From Kangiella aquimarina DSM 16071 (GTDB lineage: Bacteria; Pseudomonadota; Gammaproteobacteria; Enterobacterales; Kangiellaceae), in the NCBI RefSeq assembly GCF_000374105.1, contig NZ_KB893651.1, forward strand, positions 87,838 through 151,837: a DNA stretch of 64,000 nucleotides, written 5' to 3'. Made by a program: the position numbers and the translations under genes. Below the pieces are notes generated by a model. That model ran no database searches. It saw nothing but the letters and a program-made list of their open reading frames with translations, and was not told the origin of the DNA. Positions 18,638 through 27,078 of this stretch are shown here, piece after piece; positions within the stretch are counted from its first letter, which is position 1; each line of letters starts with the position of its first letter.

Positions 18638-21082
18638 ATGGACGCAAAAGTCCGTAGCGAGTGTTTTCATTGTGGTTTGCCAGTACCGGCAAATTATCAT
18701 CAGACACTGGAAGTACTGGGCAAGGAACGCGAGTTTTGTTGCGTTGGCTGTTATTCCGTGGCAGAAACCATCGTTAGCAATGGACTCACTGACTATTATC
18801 AGTTTAGAACCGAACAGGCGATTCGTCCCGATCAGGAGTTGCCTCCCGAATTAGTGGCTTTTGATGAAGAAGATATTCAGGCTGAATACCGAGTATCTCA
18901 ACCAGACTCAGCAACAACTGATCAACCTTCCTCAATTATTTTATTATCAGAATCCATCCGTTGTAGTGCCTGCGCCTGGCTGATCGAGCGAACCCTGAGA
19001 AAGATATCAGGCGTGACAGGAGTACAGGTTAATGTGGCCGCGCAAACGATTAACCTTCAATGGCAGCCTGAATCGATCGAGCTGAGTAAAATCTTAAAAC
19101 GCTTACATCAGCTGGGTTATGCAGCGCTGCCTTATAAACCTGAGCAGGCTTTAGCCATTAATGTTAAGCAACAGAAAAGCTGGCTGCGCCGTTTAGGACT
19201 GGCGGGACTGGGCATGATGCAGGTGATGATGTATGCAGTCGGCTTATATCTCGGCGCGTGGGACGACATCAATCAACAGCATGGACACTTCTTACGACTG
19301 GTAAGTTTTTTGATTGCTACGCCCGTTTTATTTTATGCAGGGTTTCCATTTTATTTTAGTGCCATTCAATCATTGAGACAGCTGCGATTGAATATGGATG
19401 TGCCCATAACATTGGCACTTTTCCTTGCCTATGGAGCCAGTATCTGGGCTGTGCTGACTCAGAGCGGCGAAGTCTATTTTGATTCGGTCACCATGTTTGT
19501 GTTCTTCCTGTTAATCGGGCGCTACCTCGAGTTCAGAGCACGTCAGCAAGTGAGTGAAAAAGTCTACAAAGGGCAAAATAGCTTGCCAGTTTATGCCGAG
19601 CGGGTGAACATCAGTGAAACACAGGGCAAAATGGTGTCATTGAAAAAATTGCAGCAAGGCGATGAGATTTTGATTCGTCCTGGTGCCACAGTACCGATTG
19701 ATGGTGAACTTATCAGCGAACAGGCTGAAGTCAATGAGGCCATGCTTAATGGAGAGTTTCTGCCAAGACAAAAACTTCAGGGACAGATGGTGATGGCTGG
19801 TAGCGTTAATACCCATCAGGCGATTCGGCTTAAAGTTTGTGGCACTTTAGATAATAGTTACTGGGCTAAATTATTAAGCATGCAGGAAGCAGCACTACTG
19901 GAAAAGCCACGCATCGGATTGCTGGCAGATACCGTTGCTCGTTATTTTGTTTTATTTATTTTGCTGCTGGCAGCGACTGTCGCATGGTATTGGCTGCGCC
20001 ATGACCCACAGGAAGCGCTGTGGATTACGCTTTCAGTACTGGTGGTGAGCTGTCCTTGTGCACTGGGTTTGGCAACGCCGATCGCCATGACCTGTGGTGC
20101 ACTGGCTCATAATCAACGGAACGTACTAATCAAAGGCCAGCATTTTCTGCAAAATACCAGCCACATTACGGATGTGATTTTTGATAAGACTGGAACTTTG
20201 ACTGAAGGCGCATTTGTGGTCGATAAGGTGGAATTATTTTCAGAGCAAAGCAAGCAGGACGTTCTAGCTATTATCGCTGCGCTGGAGTCACAGTCGGAGC
20301 ATCCAATTGCTCAGGCTTTCTACGAGTATCAAAATAATGAAGTAACTGCGACTGATATTAAGCATCACTCGTTTGCGGGCGTATCAGGCTCCATCAAGGG
20401 CGATACTTTCTATTTTGGTAATCGTCAATTTATTGAATCTTGTGGTGCTCAGTTTGAACAGGTTGAGTCTCAATCAGAAAATTCGGGTTTGTGGCTTTAT
20501 GATGGTCAGAGACTTCTTGCTCATGTGCAATTAACTGATAAGGTTCGAGAGCAGGCTAAATCTATGGTCATGCAATTAAAATCGAAAGGTTATAGATTGC
20601 ATATTCTAAGCGGTGATCCCAGCGAACAAACCGAACACTTGGCAAAGCAATTAGGTATTCAAAGCTGGGCAAACGGCATGACTCCCGAGCAGAAGCTGTC
20701 TTATGTCAAATCGTTGCAGTCCACAGGAGCGCGCGTAATGATGGTTGGTGATGGCCTCAATGACGCGCCAGTGATGTCTGCCGCTGATTCCTCAGTGGCG
20801 ATGGCAAAAGCCTCCGATTTGACGCGCACCACTGCAGATTCTTACTTGTTATCTGAAAACTTACTGGACATTCCTTTTATCTTGCAGAAAAGTCGTCAGA
20901 CTCAATCGGTTATTAAACAAAATATATCCTGGGCTTTGATCTATAACGCAGTGATGATACCGTTTGCTGCCATGGGCTATATACCGCCATACCTTGCCGC
21001 TATCGGCATGTCGCTTAGCTCCATAGTAGTGGTAGTCAATTCATTGAAGCTCAAACGTGAACAGAAGCAGGTTGTAAACTAA
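18638..21082 (+). CDS. ccoI: Copper-exporting P1B-type ATPase CcoI (FixI)
   Basis: Heavy-metal P-type ATPase of 814 aa that delivers copper for cbb3 assembly. N terminus has a Cys-rich module (CFHCGLPVP, FCCVGCYSVAE) and an HMA domain with CSACAW; the membrane ion site is C472-P-C474 in SCPCALGLATP; the phosphorylated residue is Asp516 in DKTGTLTEG, and the hinge is GDGLNDAPVM. The N-terminal Cys-rich extension is typical of CcoI rather than of general copper-efflux ATPases. Confidence 0.97.
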   Translation: MDAKVRSECFHCGLPVPANYHQTLEVLGKEREFCCVGCYSVAETIVSNGLTDYYQFRTEQAIRPDQELPPELVAFDEEDIQAEYRVSQPDSATTDQPSSIILLSESIRCSACAWLIERTLRKISGVTGVQVNVAAQTINLQWQPESIELSKILKRLHQLGYAALPYKPEQALAINVKQQKSWLRRLGLAGLGMMQVMMYAVGLYLGAWDDINQQHGHFLRLVSFLIATPVLFYAGFPFYFSAIQSLRQLRLNMDVPITLALFLAYGASIWAVLTQSGEVYFDSVTMFVFFLLIGRYLEFRARQQVSEKVYKGQNSLPVYAERVNISETQGKMVSLKKLQQGDEILIRPGATVPIDGELISEQAEVNEAMLNGEFLPRQKLQGQMVMAGSVNTHQAIRLKVCGTLDNSYWAKLLSMQEAALLEKPRIGLLADTVARYFVLFILLLAATVAWYWLRHDPQEALWITLSVLVVSCPCALGLATPIAMTCGALAHNQRNVLIKGQHFLQNTSHITDVIFDKTGTLTEGAFVVDKVELFSEQSKQDVLAIIAALESQSEHPIAQAFYEYQNNEVTATDIKHHSFAGVSGSIKGDTFYFGNRQFIESCGAQFEQVESQSENSGLWLYDGQRLLAHVQLTDKVREQAKSMVMQLKSKGYRLHILSGDPSEQTEHLAKQLGIQSWANGMTPEQKLSYVKSLQSTGARVMMVGDGLNDAPVMSAADSSVAMAKASDLTRTTADSYLLSENLLDIPFILQKSRQTQSVIKQNISWALIYNAVMIPFAAMGYIPPYLAAIGMSLSSIVVVVNSLKLKREQKQVVN

Positions 21083-21084
21083 TC

Positions 21085-21396
21085 ATGGATGCCATTTATT
21101 TACTGATACCTCTGACTTTAATTTTCCTGGCAATCGCCGTTGGTATTTTCTTCTGGGCGGTTAATTCCGATCAGTATTCTGATCTGGATAAAGAGGCGAG
21201 TCGCATTCTATTCGAAGAGAAAAGGTTTGAAGAGAAATGTTTCGAAGAGAAAGGGTTTGAAGAGAAAGGGTTTGAAGAGAAAGGTTTCGAAGACGAAGAG
21301 TTTGAAGAGATAGGCTCCAAGGAGAAATTCTCTGAAAACAACACAGCAGATCAGTCTTCAAAAGAGAATAAAGAGCAATCAGGATCGAAGCAATGA
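21085..21396 (+). CDS. ccoS: cbb3-type oxidase assembly protein CcoS with a repeat-extended tail
   Basis: One membrane helix (residues 3-26, LLIPLTLIFLAIAVGIFFWAV) followed by NSDQYSDLDKEASRILFEE, the CcoS signature. CcoS is normally about 45-70 aa; this one is 103 aa because a 15-bp unit coding for a FEEKG-like pentapeptide is repeated seven times (21211-21315). CcoS is required for haem/copper insertion into CcoN. Its end overlaps the next gene by 4 bp. Confidence 0.92.
   Translation: MDAIYLLIPLTLIFLAIAVGIFFWAVNSDQYSDLDKEASRILFEEKRFEEKCFEEKGFEEKGFEEKGFEDEEFEEIGSKEKFSENNTADQSSKENKEQSGSKQ
21211..21315 (+). repeat. Seven tandem 15-bp repeats inside ccoS
   Basis: Units start at 21211, 21226, 21241, 21256, 21271, 21286 and 21301 and follow TTYGAAGAGAAAGGN. 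They code for FEEKR, FEEKC, FEEKG three times, FEDEE and FEEIG. The middle units are nearly identical in DNA, which points to recent slippage; the outer ones have diverged. Confidence 0.95.
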
Positions 21397-22121
21397 TTAG
21401 CGATCAGGTTTTAACCGCACTGGTATCAGCTTTTGCCATGGGCTTTCTGGGATCGACGCATTGCATCGGTATGTGCGGTGGCTTAACAGTTGCGCTCAAT
21501 ACCGGTACTGCCAAGGAAAAGTCATTGCGCCTGTCTTTCACTTACCAGATATTCCGAGTACTCAGTTACGGTATCCTTGGAGCTTTAGTTGGTGGCTTTG
21601 GCTATCTTTTTAGCAAGTGGACCAACTTTCCGGTCTTGATTGTTCTTGGCGGCATCATGCTAATCATGATGGGATTCTATCTCTTAAGCTGGCAAAACTT
21701 ACTGATTTATTTTGAAAGTATCGGCCGTAAGGTGTGGAAGAAAGTCTCCCCAGTGCAAAGCCGTTTCTTACCCATCAAAAAGTTTCACCAGGCAGCTGTG
21801 GTCGGGTTGTTATGGGGCTTATTACCGTGTGGCTTAGTCTATAGCGCGCTGGCAATGGCCAGTACTTCGGGAACAGCAATCGGCGGATTTGCCAGTATGG
21901 TTGCCTTTGGACTTGGGACTTTACCAGCCATGTTCGCGGTAGGTGTGTTCAGTAACAAGCTGGTAAATTTCTTTCGCAACCCAAAGGTTCGCGCTGTATT
22001 CGGTTTGCTGTTCATACTCTGGGGAAGCTTTTATATTTATCAAGCAGTTACTAAGTTTTCGAGCGGTCAGGCTGGACACCAGCATCATCAGATGCAAACA
22101 GAAATGAGTCATGCCCACTAG
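21393..22121 (+). CDS. Sulfite exporter TauE/SafE family-like membrane protein (cco-linked)
   Basis: Membrane protein of 242 aa with about six helices. FLGSTHCIGMCGGL near the N terminus and GLLWGLLPCGLVYSALAMA in the middle are the paired Cys-containing motifs of the cco-linked TauE/SafE-like family, which resembles DsbD-like transporters. A role in copper or redox handling for cbb3 assembly is likely from context only. The C-terminal HQHHQMQTEMSHAH is His- and Met-rich and could bind metal. Last gene of the cco operon; overlaps ccoS by 4 bp. Confidence 0.85.
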   Translation: MISDQVLTALVSAFAMGFLGSTHCIGMCGGLTVALNTGTAKEKSLRLSFTYQIFRVLSYGILGALVGGFGYLFSKWTNFPVLIVLGGIMLIMMGFYLLSWQNLLIYFESIGRKVWKKVSPVQSRFLPIKKFHQAAVVGLLWGLLPCGLVYSALAMASTSGTAIGGFASMVAFGLGTLPAMFAVGVFSNKLVNFFRNPKVRAVFGLLFILWGSFYIYQAVTKFSSGQAGHQHHQMQTEMSHAH

Positions 22122-22151
22122 AGTTTATGACTAAATAATTTTAAAAAAAGG

Positions 22152-22180
22152 TTTACACCCCACAAGTATCGTTGTAGATT
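22152..22180 (+). promoter_or_regulatory. Predicted sigma-70 promoter of the arginine cluster
   Basis: TTTACA at 22152-22157 (5 of 6 to consensus), a 17-bp spacer, and TAGATT at 22175-22180 (4 of 6). Transcription would start near 22187, about 30 bases before the leader peptide. This is the only promoter-like sequence found between the cco operon and argF'. Confidence 0.6.
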
Positions 22181-22217
22181 TGCCTGCACTGAACAGCACT
22201 TTTAGTCAATTTTATAC

Positions 22218-22298
22218 ATGAAACATACTTTAGTTTTAACAGCACAATTACGACGTCGCAGCTTTCGTATTCGGAAGGCTGGGGTCTATAGCGCGTAA
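22218..22298 (+). CDS. Arginine-rich leader peptide of the arg cluster
   Basis: A 26-codon frame from ATG 22218 to TAA 22296-22298. Five of the eight residues 12-19 are Arg: R12, R13, R14 (CGA CGT CGC at 22251-22259), R17 (CGT) and R19 (CGG). This is the pattern of a regulatory leader peptide for an amino-acid operon. The ribosome binding site is weak. It overlaps the first two strands of the attenuator described at 22260-22347. Its likely job is to sense charged tRNA-Arg by ribosome stalling. Confidence 0.78.
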   Translation: MKHTLVLTAQLRRRSFRIRKAGVYSA

Positions 22299-22347
22299 AA
22301 AAGTATGTAACTAGATTTTGAAACCCAGCCAACGGCTGGGTTTTTTT
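22260..22347 (+). promoter_or_regulatory. Transcription attenuator of the arginine cluster
   Basis: Mutually exclusive pairings are visible. Strand 1 (22260-22266) pairs with strand 2 (22274-22280) by seven bp with one G-T. Strand 2, extended as GGCTGGG (22277-22283), can instead pair with CCCAGCC of strand 3 (22324-22330). Strand 3 can pair with GGCTGGG of strand 4 (22334-22340), which is followed by seven T. A ribosome stalled on the Arg codons would block strand 1 and favour the 2:3 antiterminator; a ribosome that reaches the stop at 22298 covers strand 2 and allows the terminator. This is the trp/his logic with arginine codons. Confidence 0.78.
22322..22347 (+). terminator. Rho-independent terminator in the arg leader
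   Basis: AACCCAGCC, loop AAC, GGCTGGGTT, continuing into a T run (22341-22347). A strong stem 48 bases before argF'. It also sits 200 bases after the cco operon, but its complementarity to the upstream GGCTGGG and the Arg-rich leader make it the terminator of an attenuator. Confidence 0.9.
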
Positions 22348-22394
22348 ATGCCTGCATAAAAACCTGCCGCTGGCTCTGAGCGAAGGTATTTATT

Positions 22395-23402
22395 ATGCAG
22401 CACTTTCTCACAACAGAGACCTGGTCGAAACCGAATCTGCAAAAGATTCTGGACTTTGCCAAAGATCTGAAACAATCACCGATCCAACCCTTATTAAAAA
22501 ACAAAAGCATAGCACTGTTGTTTTTTAATCCTTCACTAAGAACGCGTACCAGCTTTGAAATTGGAATTGAACAGCTCGGAGGCCATGCAGTTGTATTGCA
22601 GCCGGGAAAAGATGCCTGGCCAATAGAGTTTGAGTTAGGTTCAGTAATGGACGGCGAAGCAGAAGAACATGTTAAAGAAGTTGCTCAGGTGCTTTCCAGT
22701 TATTGTGACCTTATTGCCATTAGAGCTTTTCCTAAGTTTGTGGATTGGCAAAAAGACAAGCTGGATACGTTATTAAATAGCTTCGCACAATATGCAAGCG
22801 TGCCAGTTATAAACATGGAAACAATCACTCATCCCTGTCAGGAACTGGCACACATTATGACCCTGCAGGAAAAACTTGGCGACCTGCAAGGAAAGAAATA
22901 TCTTCTGACCTGGACCTATCATCCTAAACCTTTGAATACAGCAGTGGCTAATTCCGCACTGATGATCGCCAGCAAATTCGGCATGGATGTCACACTACTT
23001 TGCCCAACCGAAGAGTATGTGCTTGATGAGCACTATATGCAGTCGGCCCGGAGTAACTGCAGTCAGAATAATCAGAACTTAACGGTAACGCACAATATAG
23101 AAGAGGCCTATAGCGGTGCGGAAATTGTTTACGCCAAAAGCTGGGGGGCACTGCCATATTTTGGGCAGTGGGAAAAAGAAAAACTCATCCGAGATCAGTA
23201 CAAACACTTTATTGTCGATGAAAAAAAGATGGCCATGACCAATCAAGGTCTCTTCAGTCACTGCTTACCATTAAGACGTAATGTTAAGGCCACGGATGCT
23301 GTTATGGACTCAGAGTATTGCGTTGCCATTCAGGAAGCTGAGAACCGTCTTCATGTTCAAAAATCATTAATGAATTTTTTAGCCAATCAACATTCCTCTT
23401 GA
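22395..23402 (+). CDS. argF': N-acetylornithine carbamoyltransferase (ArgF')
   Basis: Carbamoylates N-acetylornithine to N-acetylcitrulline, in place of the usual ornithine carbamoyltransferase. The 335-aa sequence follows the Xanthomonas enzyme closely: FFNPSLRTRTSFE for carbamoyl phosphate, LQPGKDAWPIEF with Trp75, MDGEAEEH (Glu at the site that separates N-acetyl- from N-succinylornithine enzymes), HPCQELAH, TWTYHPKPLNTAV and HCLPLRRNVKATD. AAGG lies eight bases before the ATG. First structural gene after the attenuator. Confidence 0.95.
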   Translation: MQHFLTTETWSKPNLQKILDFAKDLKQSPIQPLLKNKSIALLFFNPSLRTRTSFEIGIEQLGGHAVVLQPGKDAWPIEFELGSVMDGEAEEHVKEVAQVLSSYCDLIAIRAFPKFVDWQKDKLDTLLNSFAQYASVPVINMETITHPCQELAHIMTLQEKLGDLQGKKYLLTWTYHPKPLNTAVANSALMIASKFGMDVTLLCPTEEYVLDEHYMQSARSNCSQNNQNLTVTHNIEEAYSGAEIVYAKSWGALPYFGQWEKEKLIRDQYKHFIVDEKKMAMTNQGLFSHCLPLRRNVKATDAVMDSEYCVAIQEAENRLHVQKSLMNFLANQHSS

Positions 23403-23425
23403 ATGAATAGCCATAGGTAATAGTC

Positions 23426-24637
23426 ATGAGTCAAAAGAAAGTCGTTCTAGCATTTTCAGGTGGTTTAGATACCAGTTTTTGTGTGCCATATTTGATGGAT
23501 AAAGGATATGAAGTTCATACCTTGTTCGTAAACACAGGTGGTGTCGGTGATGATAAATGTCTTCACATTAAAGAACGTGCATTGCAATTAGGTGCTAAGC
23601 AGCACTGGCAAGTTGATGCGCAACAGATGTTATGGAATGAAATTGTAACACCGTTGGTTTGGGGGAATTCTAAATATCAGGGTCAGTACCCTCTACTCTG
23701 TGCGGATCGGTATCTTATTGTGAGAGAGTCGATCAAGCTTTGTCAGCAGTTGGGTACCAATGCGGTTGCGCATGGATGCACTGGCATGGGTAATGACCAA
23801 GTTAGATTTGATATTTCTATTAAAGCATTAGGTGACTATAAGATTTTGTCACCAATTAGGGATATTCAGCAGCAGGTAAAGGACGTAAGACAATATGAAA
23901 TCGAGTATCTAATGCAGAAGGGTTTTGAAACCAGCTTGGAGCATAAAAAATACAGCATTAATGAAAATCTGCTTGGTGTAACCATTTCCGGTTCAGAAAT
24001 TGATCAATGGCAGGAACCACAAGATGATACCTATTTTTTAACCAATCATTATCAAGACTTTCCAAAAGAACCGTTGAAGCTCACCATTGAATTTAAGCAA
24101 GGTGAAGCGGTCGCGATTAATGGTGAGTTTAAAACTGGCGTTGAGATCATGCAATCTCTTAATCAAAAGCTTGGAGAGTATGGTGTGGGGAGAGGCATCT
24201 ATACCGGTGACACCGTCATTGGTCTAAAAGGACGTATTGTGTTTGAGGCTCCTGCGCTGTTTGGGTTACTCAAAGCACACCAGGCCTTAGAAGAAGTTGT
24301 ACTGACGCAGCAGCAAAACCAGTTCAAACCAGTGGTTTCCGACAAATGGACAGAGCTGGTTTACAAAGGGTTTTATTTTGATCCTTTATGTCAGGGACTT
24401 CATCAGTTTCTGGCCTCAACTCAGCAGTATGTTAATGGCACGGTGGAGCTTTTAGTTTATTCAGGCCAGCTGCAGATCATAGCGATTAATAGTCCCTCGC
24501 TGCTGGTTAGTAAAGAAGCCAGTTACGCTCAGACTGCCAGTTGGGGAATTGAGCAAGCGGAAGGCTTCATCAAACTATTTAGTCATAGTACTGCCACCTG
24601 GGCACAGGTTAATCTTCAAGGTGGCAGCAATGAATAA
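23426..24637 (+). CDS. argG: Argininosuccinate synthase
   Basis: Joins citrulline and aspartate with ATP to argininosuccinate. The N-type ATP pyrophosphatase motif AFSGGLDTS is at residues 9-17; HGCTGMGNDQVRFD and the KYSINENLLGVTISGSEID region are in family order. Length of 403 aa is standard. It lies 23 bp after argF' and overlaps the next gene by 8 bp. In this pathway the citrulline it uses is released from N-acetylcitrulline by the argE' product. Confidence 0.96.
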   Translation: MSQKKVVLAFSGGLDTSFCVPYLMDKGYEVHTLFVNTGGVGDDKCLHIKERALQLGAKQHWQVDAQQMLWNEIVTPLVWGNSKYQGQYPLLCADRYLIVRESIKLCQQLGTNAVAHGCTGMGNDQVRFDISIKALGDYKILSPIRDIQQQVKDVRQYEIEYLMQKGFETSLEHKKYSINENLLGVTISGSEIDQWQEPQDDTYFLTNHYQDFPKEPLKLTIEFKQGEAVAINGEFKTGVEIMQSLNQKLGEYGVGRGIYTGDTVIGLKGRIVFEAPALFGLLKAHQALEEVVLTQQQNQFKPVVSDKWTELVYKGFYFDPLCQGLHQFLASTQQYVNGTVELLVYSGQLQIIAINSPSLLVSKEASYAQTASWGIEQAEGFIKLFSHSTATWAQVNLQGGSNE

Positions 24638-25769
24638 TTTCACAAACAAAAAAAATGTTAACTCGGATTTATTGCTGGAAAAAACTCTACTGCATCTTAA
24701 GGCATTAGTTGGATTTGATACCACCAACCCACCCAGGAAGATTGCCGAGTCAGGTATTGTTGAATATTTGTGTCAGCAGTTGAAAGATGCAAATGTTGAA
24801 GTTATGAACTATGGAGAGGGCTCCATTAATGTTTATGCAGTGAAAGGCAAGCCTAAATACCTATTTAACTTTCATATTGATACGGTTCCAGTTGCACTGG
24901 GTTGGGATAGCGATCCCTTTACACTAATCGTTAAACTGGGAAAAGCTTATGGCTTAGGATGTTGTGATACCAAAGGCGCGGCTGCCTGCTTTTTGGCGTG
25001 TGTTGAACAGGGATTGGATGATTATGCGGTTTTATTTTCTTCTGATGAAGAATATGGCAACAGCCTCTGTGTTAAATCTTTCTTACAGCAAACACATGAC
25101 TATGATGGCGTCATCGTTGCAGAACCCACTCAATGCAAAGCGGTCTTGGCGCACCGCGGAGTAGCAACAGCAGAAATAACTTTTAAGGCAACAAGTGGTC
25201 ACAGTTCAGAGGCAAGAGCGTTAAAAGATAATGCTATTCACCAAGCTGCGAGCTGGATGACACAGGCACTTGAGTGGGCAACAGCTGAGTTGCAGTGCAG
25301 CTTCGAAAATCTACAAGGCGTTTGTCTGAATCTAGGTAAGATCGAAGGTGGAATTAAACCTAACATTATTGCATCTGACGTCACTTTGCAGATGGGAATT
25401 AGGCCATTGCCTGGTGATGTGCCCGAGCAGAAACTACAAGAGATGGTTAGCTCAATTGAAATTAGTCAGCCGGTTACCGTAACCCCAAAGTTTATAGCAC
25501 CTTCATTTCCTTCCACAAAGTCTAAGGAGCACTCTGAACATCCTAAAACTGATAATGAGGAACTAGCAAAAACATTAGGCTTAGAAGTCAGCCCTGCTGT
25601 TAACTTCTGGACCGAAGCTGCGCTTTTCTCAGAAGCTGGATATCAGGCGATTGTTTATGGTCCTGGCAATATTGATAAAGCTCATACTGCTAATGAGTGG
25701 GTGGCACTCAATGATCTAGAAACAGTTGTTACCAATTACTGGAGGATTCTTGGCAATGACAAATCATAA
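24630..25769 (+). CDS. argE': M20 deacetylase, predicted N-acetylcitrulline deacetylase (ArgE')
   Basis: Di-zinc amidohydrolase of 379 aa. Metal ligands and catalytic residues are visible: His82 and Asp84 (FHIDTVP), Asp113 (CCDTKG), catalytic Glu140 with Glu141 (SSDEEYG), and the late His in IDKAHTANEW. The start at ATG 24630 has AAGGTGG just upstream. By family it could be an acetylornithine deacetylase or DapE-like; the argF' partner implies N-acetylcitrulline as the substrate, as in xanthomonads. Overlaps argG and the next gene. Confidence 0.88.
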   Translation: MNNFTNKKNVNSDLLLEKTLLHLKALVGFDTTNPPRKIAESGIVEYLCQQLKDANVEVMNYGEGSINVYAVKGKPKYLFNFHIDTVPVALGWDSDPFTLIVKLGKAYGLGCCDTKGAAACFLACVEQGLDDYAVLFSSDEEYGNSLCVKSFLQQTHDYDGVIVAEPTQCKAVLAHRGVATAEITFKATSGHSSEARALKDNAIHQAASWMTQALEWATAELQCSFENLQGVCLNLGKIEGGIKPNIIASDVTLQMGIRPLPGDVPEQKLQEMVSSIEISQPVTVTPKFIAPSFPSTKSKEHSEHPKTDNEELAKTLGLEVSPAVNFWTEAALFSEAGYQAIVYGPGNIDKAHTANEWVALNDLETVVTNYWRILGNDKS

Positions 25770-27078
25770 AGTCAAAGAAACCATCATACGATTACTTAAT
25801 AATATGGGTAGCGAGAATGAAATCCGTAAATACCTGAAGCGGTTCTCCAGTAATGAAGGGATGAAATTTGCCATCATTAAAGTTGGTGGAGCCATTTTAA
25901 AAGATGACATAGATAACCTGGTGTCATCCTTATCGTTTCTACAGCAGGTCGGATTAACGCCAATTGTGGTGCATGGTGCAGGACCACAGCTCAATGAACA
26001 GCTGGAACAGGAAAGAATAGAGGCTCAATTTATTGAAGGTAAACGCGTAACCAATTCAGAAGTGCTTAAGGTGGCGCGCAAGGTATTCATTTCTGAGAAT
26101 CATAATCTGGTCAACGCCTTAAAGAATACCGGGGTCGATGCCGCATCATTCTATTCAGGTGTTTTCGAGTGTGCTCTTGAAAGCGAAAGCCTAGGTTTGG
26201 TTGGCTCAATTCAATCAGTACATGCTCATGATTTGATTGAGAGTGTTAGAAATGGAGCAATTCCTGTAGTAAGTCCTTTAGGAGAAACAGAGCAAGGCCA
26301 AATAGTAAACATCAATGCAGATACGGCGACGCTTGCCTTAGCAAAAACCATCGAACCCTATAAGGTCGTTTTTTTAACTTCGACAGGCGGCATTTTGGAT
26401 GCTGATGAAAAATTGATTCCAGCTATCAGTTTACAAAATGACTACCACTACCTTATGCAACAGAGCTGGTTGTATTCAGGAATGAAATTAAAGCTGCAAC
26501 AAATTTATCAACTCCTAAACCATGTATCTAGTGCTACCTCGGTTTCAATCACCAAGCCCAGCCTGGTAGCAAAAGAGTTGTTTACCGACCGTGGTTCAGG
26601 AACCTTGGTCAACAAAGGTGAAAAGATTTATCAGTTTGATAACTGGCAAGAACTTTCAAAGGTTAAATTGACCAACTTAATTGAGTCATCTTTTGGCTAT
26701 CATTTGCAACCAAACTATTTTCAAAAAACACAGCTACACAAAGCTTATGTTACTGAATGCTATAGAGCAGCAACCATAGTCACCAATGATTATGCCATCC
26801 CATATCTCGATAAATTTGTGGTGGAAGACTCAGCAAAAGGGGAGGGATTAGGTACCGCAGTCTGGAATAGGATGCTACTCGACAATCCACAGTTATTCTG
26901 GCGAGCTTCTGCTAATAATCCGATCAATAAATTTTACTTCTCTATGGCTGATGGTTTTATCCGTGGCAAGCTGTGGAATGTTTTCTGGCGTGGCATCAAT
27001 GAACACTCATTGATTCATTCCTGTGTGCAACAGGCTATGAGCAGACCTCGCACTGTTATTTCAGGTGAATTGTCATGA
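25756..27078 (+). CDS. argB: Bifunctional N-acetylglutamate kinase / N-acetylglutamate synthase (ArgB-ArgA fusion)
   Basis: Fusion of 440 aa that carries out the first two steps of arginine synthesis. Residues about 30-290 are an amino-acid kinase domain (KVGGAILKDD, VVHGAGPQLN, NINADTATLALA); residues about 295-440 are a GNAT acetyltransferase of the vertebrate-like NAGS type (FVVEDSAKGEGLGTAVW, FYFSMADGFIRG). The start at 25756 has GGAGG ten bases upstream; it overlaps argE' by 14 bp and argC by 4 bp. The same fusion is known from Xanthomonas. Confidence 0.93.
   Translation: MTNHKVKETIIRLLNNMGSENEIRKYLKRFSSNEGMKFAIIKVGGAILKDDIDNLVSSLSFLQQVGLTPIVVHGAGPQLNEQLEQERIEAQFIEGKRVTNSEVLKVARKVFISENHNLVNALKNTGVDAASFYSGVFECALESESLGLVGSIQSVHAHDLIESVRNGAIPVVSPLGETEQGQIVNINADTATLALAKTIEPYKVVFLTSTGGILDADEKLIPAISLQNDYHYLMQQSWLYSGMKLKLQQIYQLLNHVSSATSVSITKPSLVAKELFTDRGSGTLVNKGEKIYQFDNWQELSKVKLTNLIESSFGYHLQPNYFQKTQLHKAYVTECYRAATIVTNDYAIPYLDKFVVEDSAKGEGLGTAVWNRMLLDNPQLFWRASANNPINKFYFSMADGFIRGKLWNVFWRGINEHSLIHSCVQQAMSRPRTVISGELS

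Noticed and set aside
21211-21315. Regular short repeats as a possible CRISPR array
   Set aside because: The unit is 15 bp without spacers, keeps the reading frame of ccoS and codes for a repeated pentapeptide.
22322-22347. Hairpin as the plain terminator of the cco operon
   Set aside because: It is 200 bases past the last cco gene, follows its own promoter and leader peptide, and one arm can pair with an upstream strand.
24630-25769. M20 deacetylase as DapE (succinyl-diaminopimelate desuccinylase)
   Set aside because: The motifs alone do not decide it, but it is translationally coupled to argG and argB within a complete arginine cluster.
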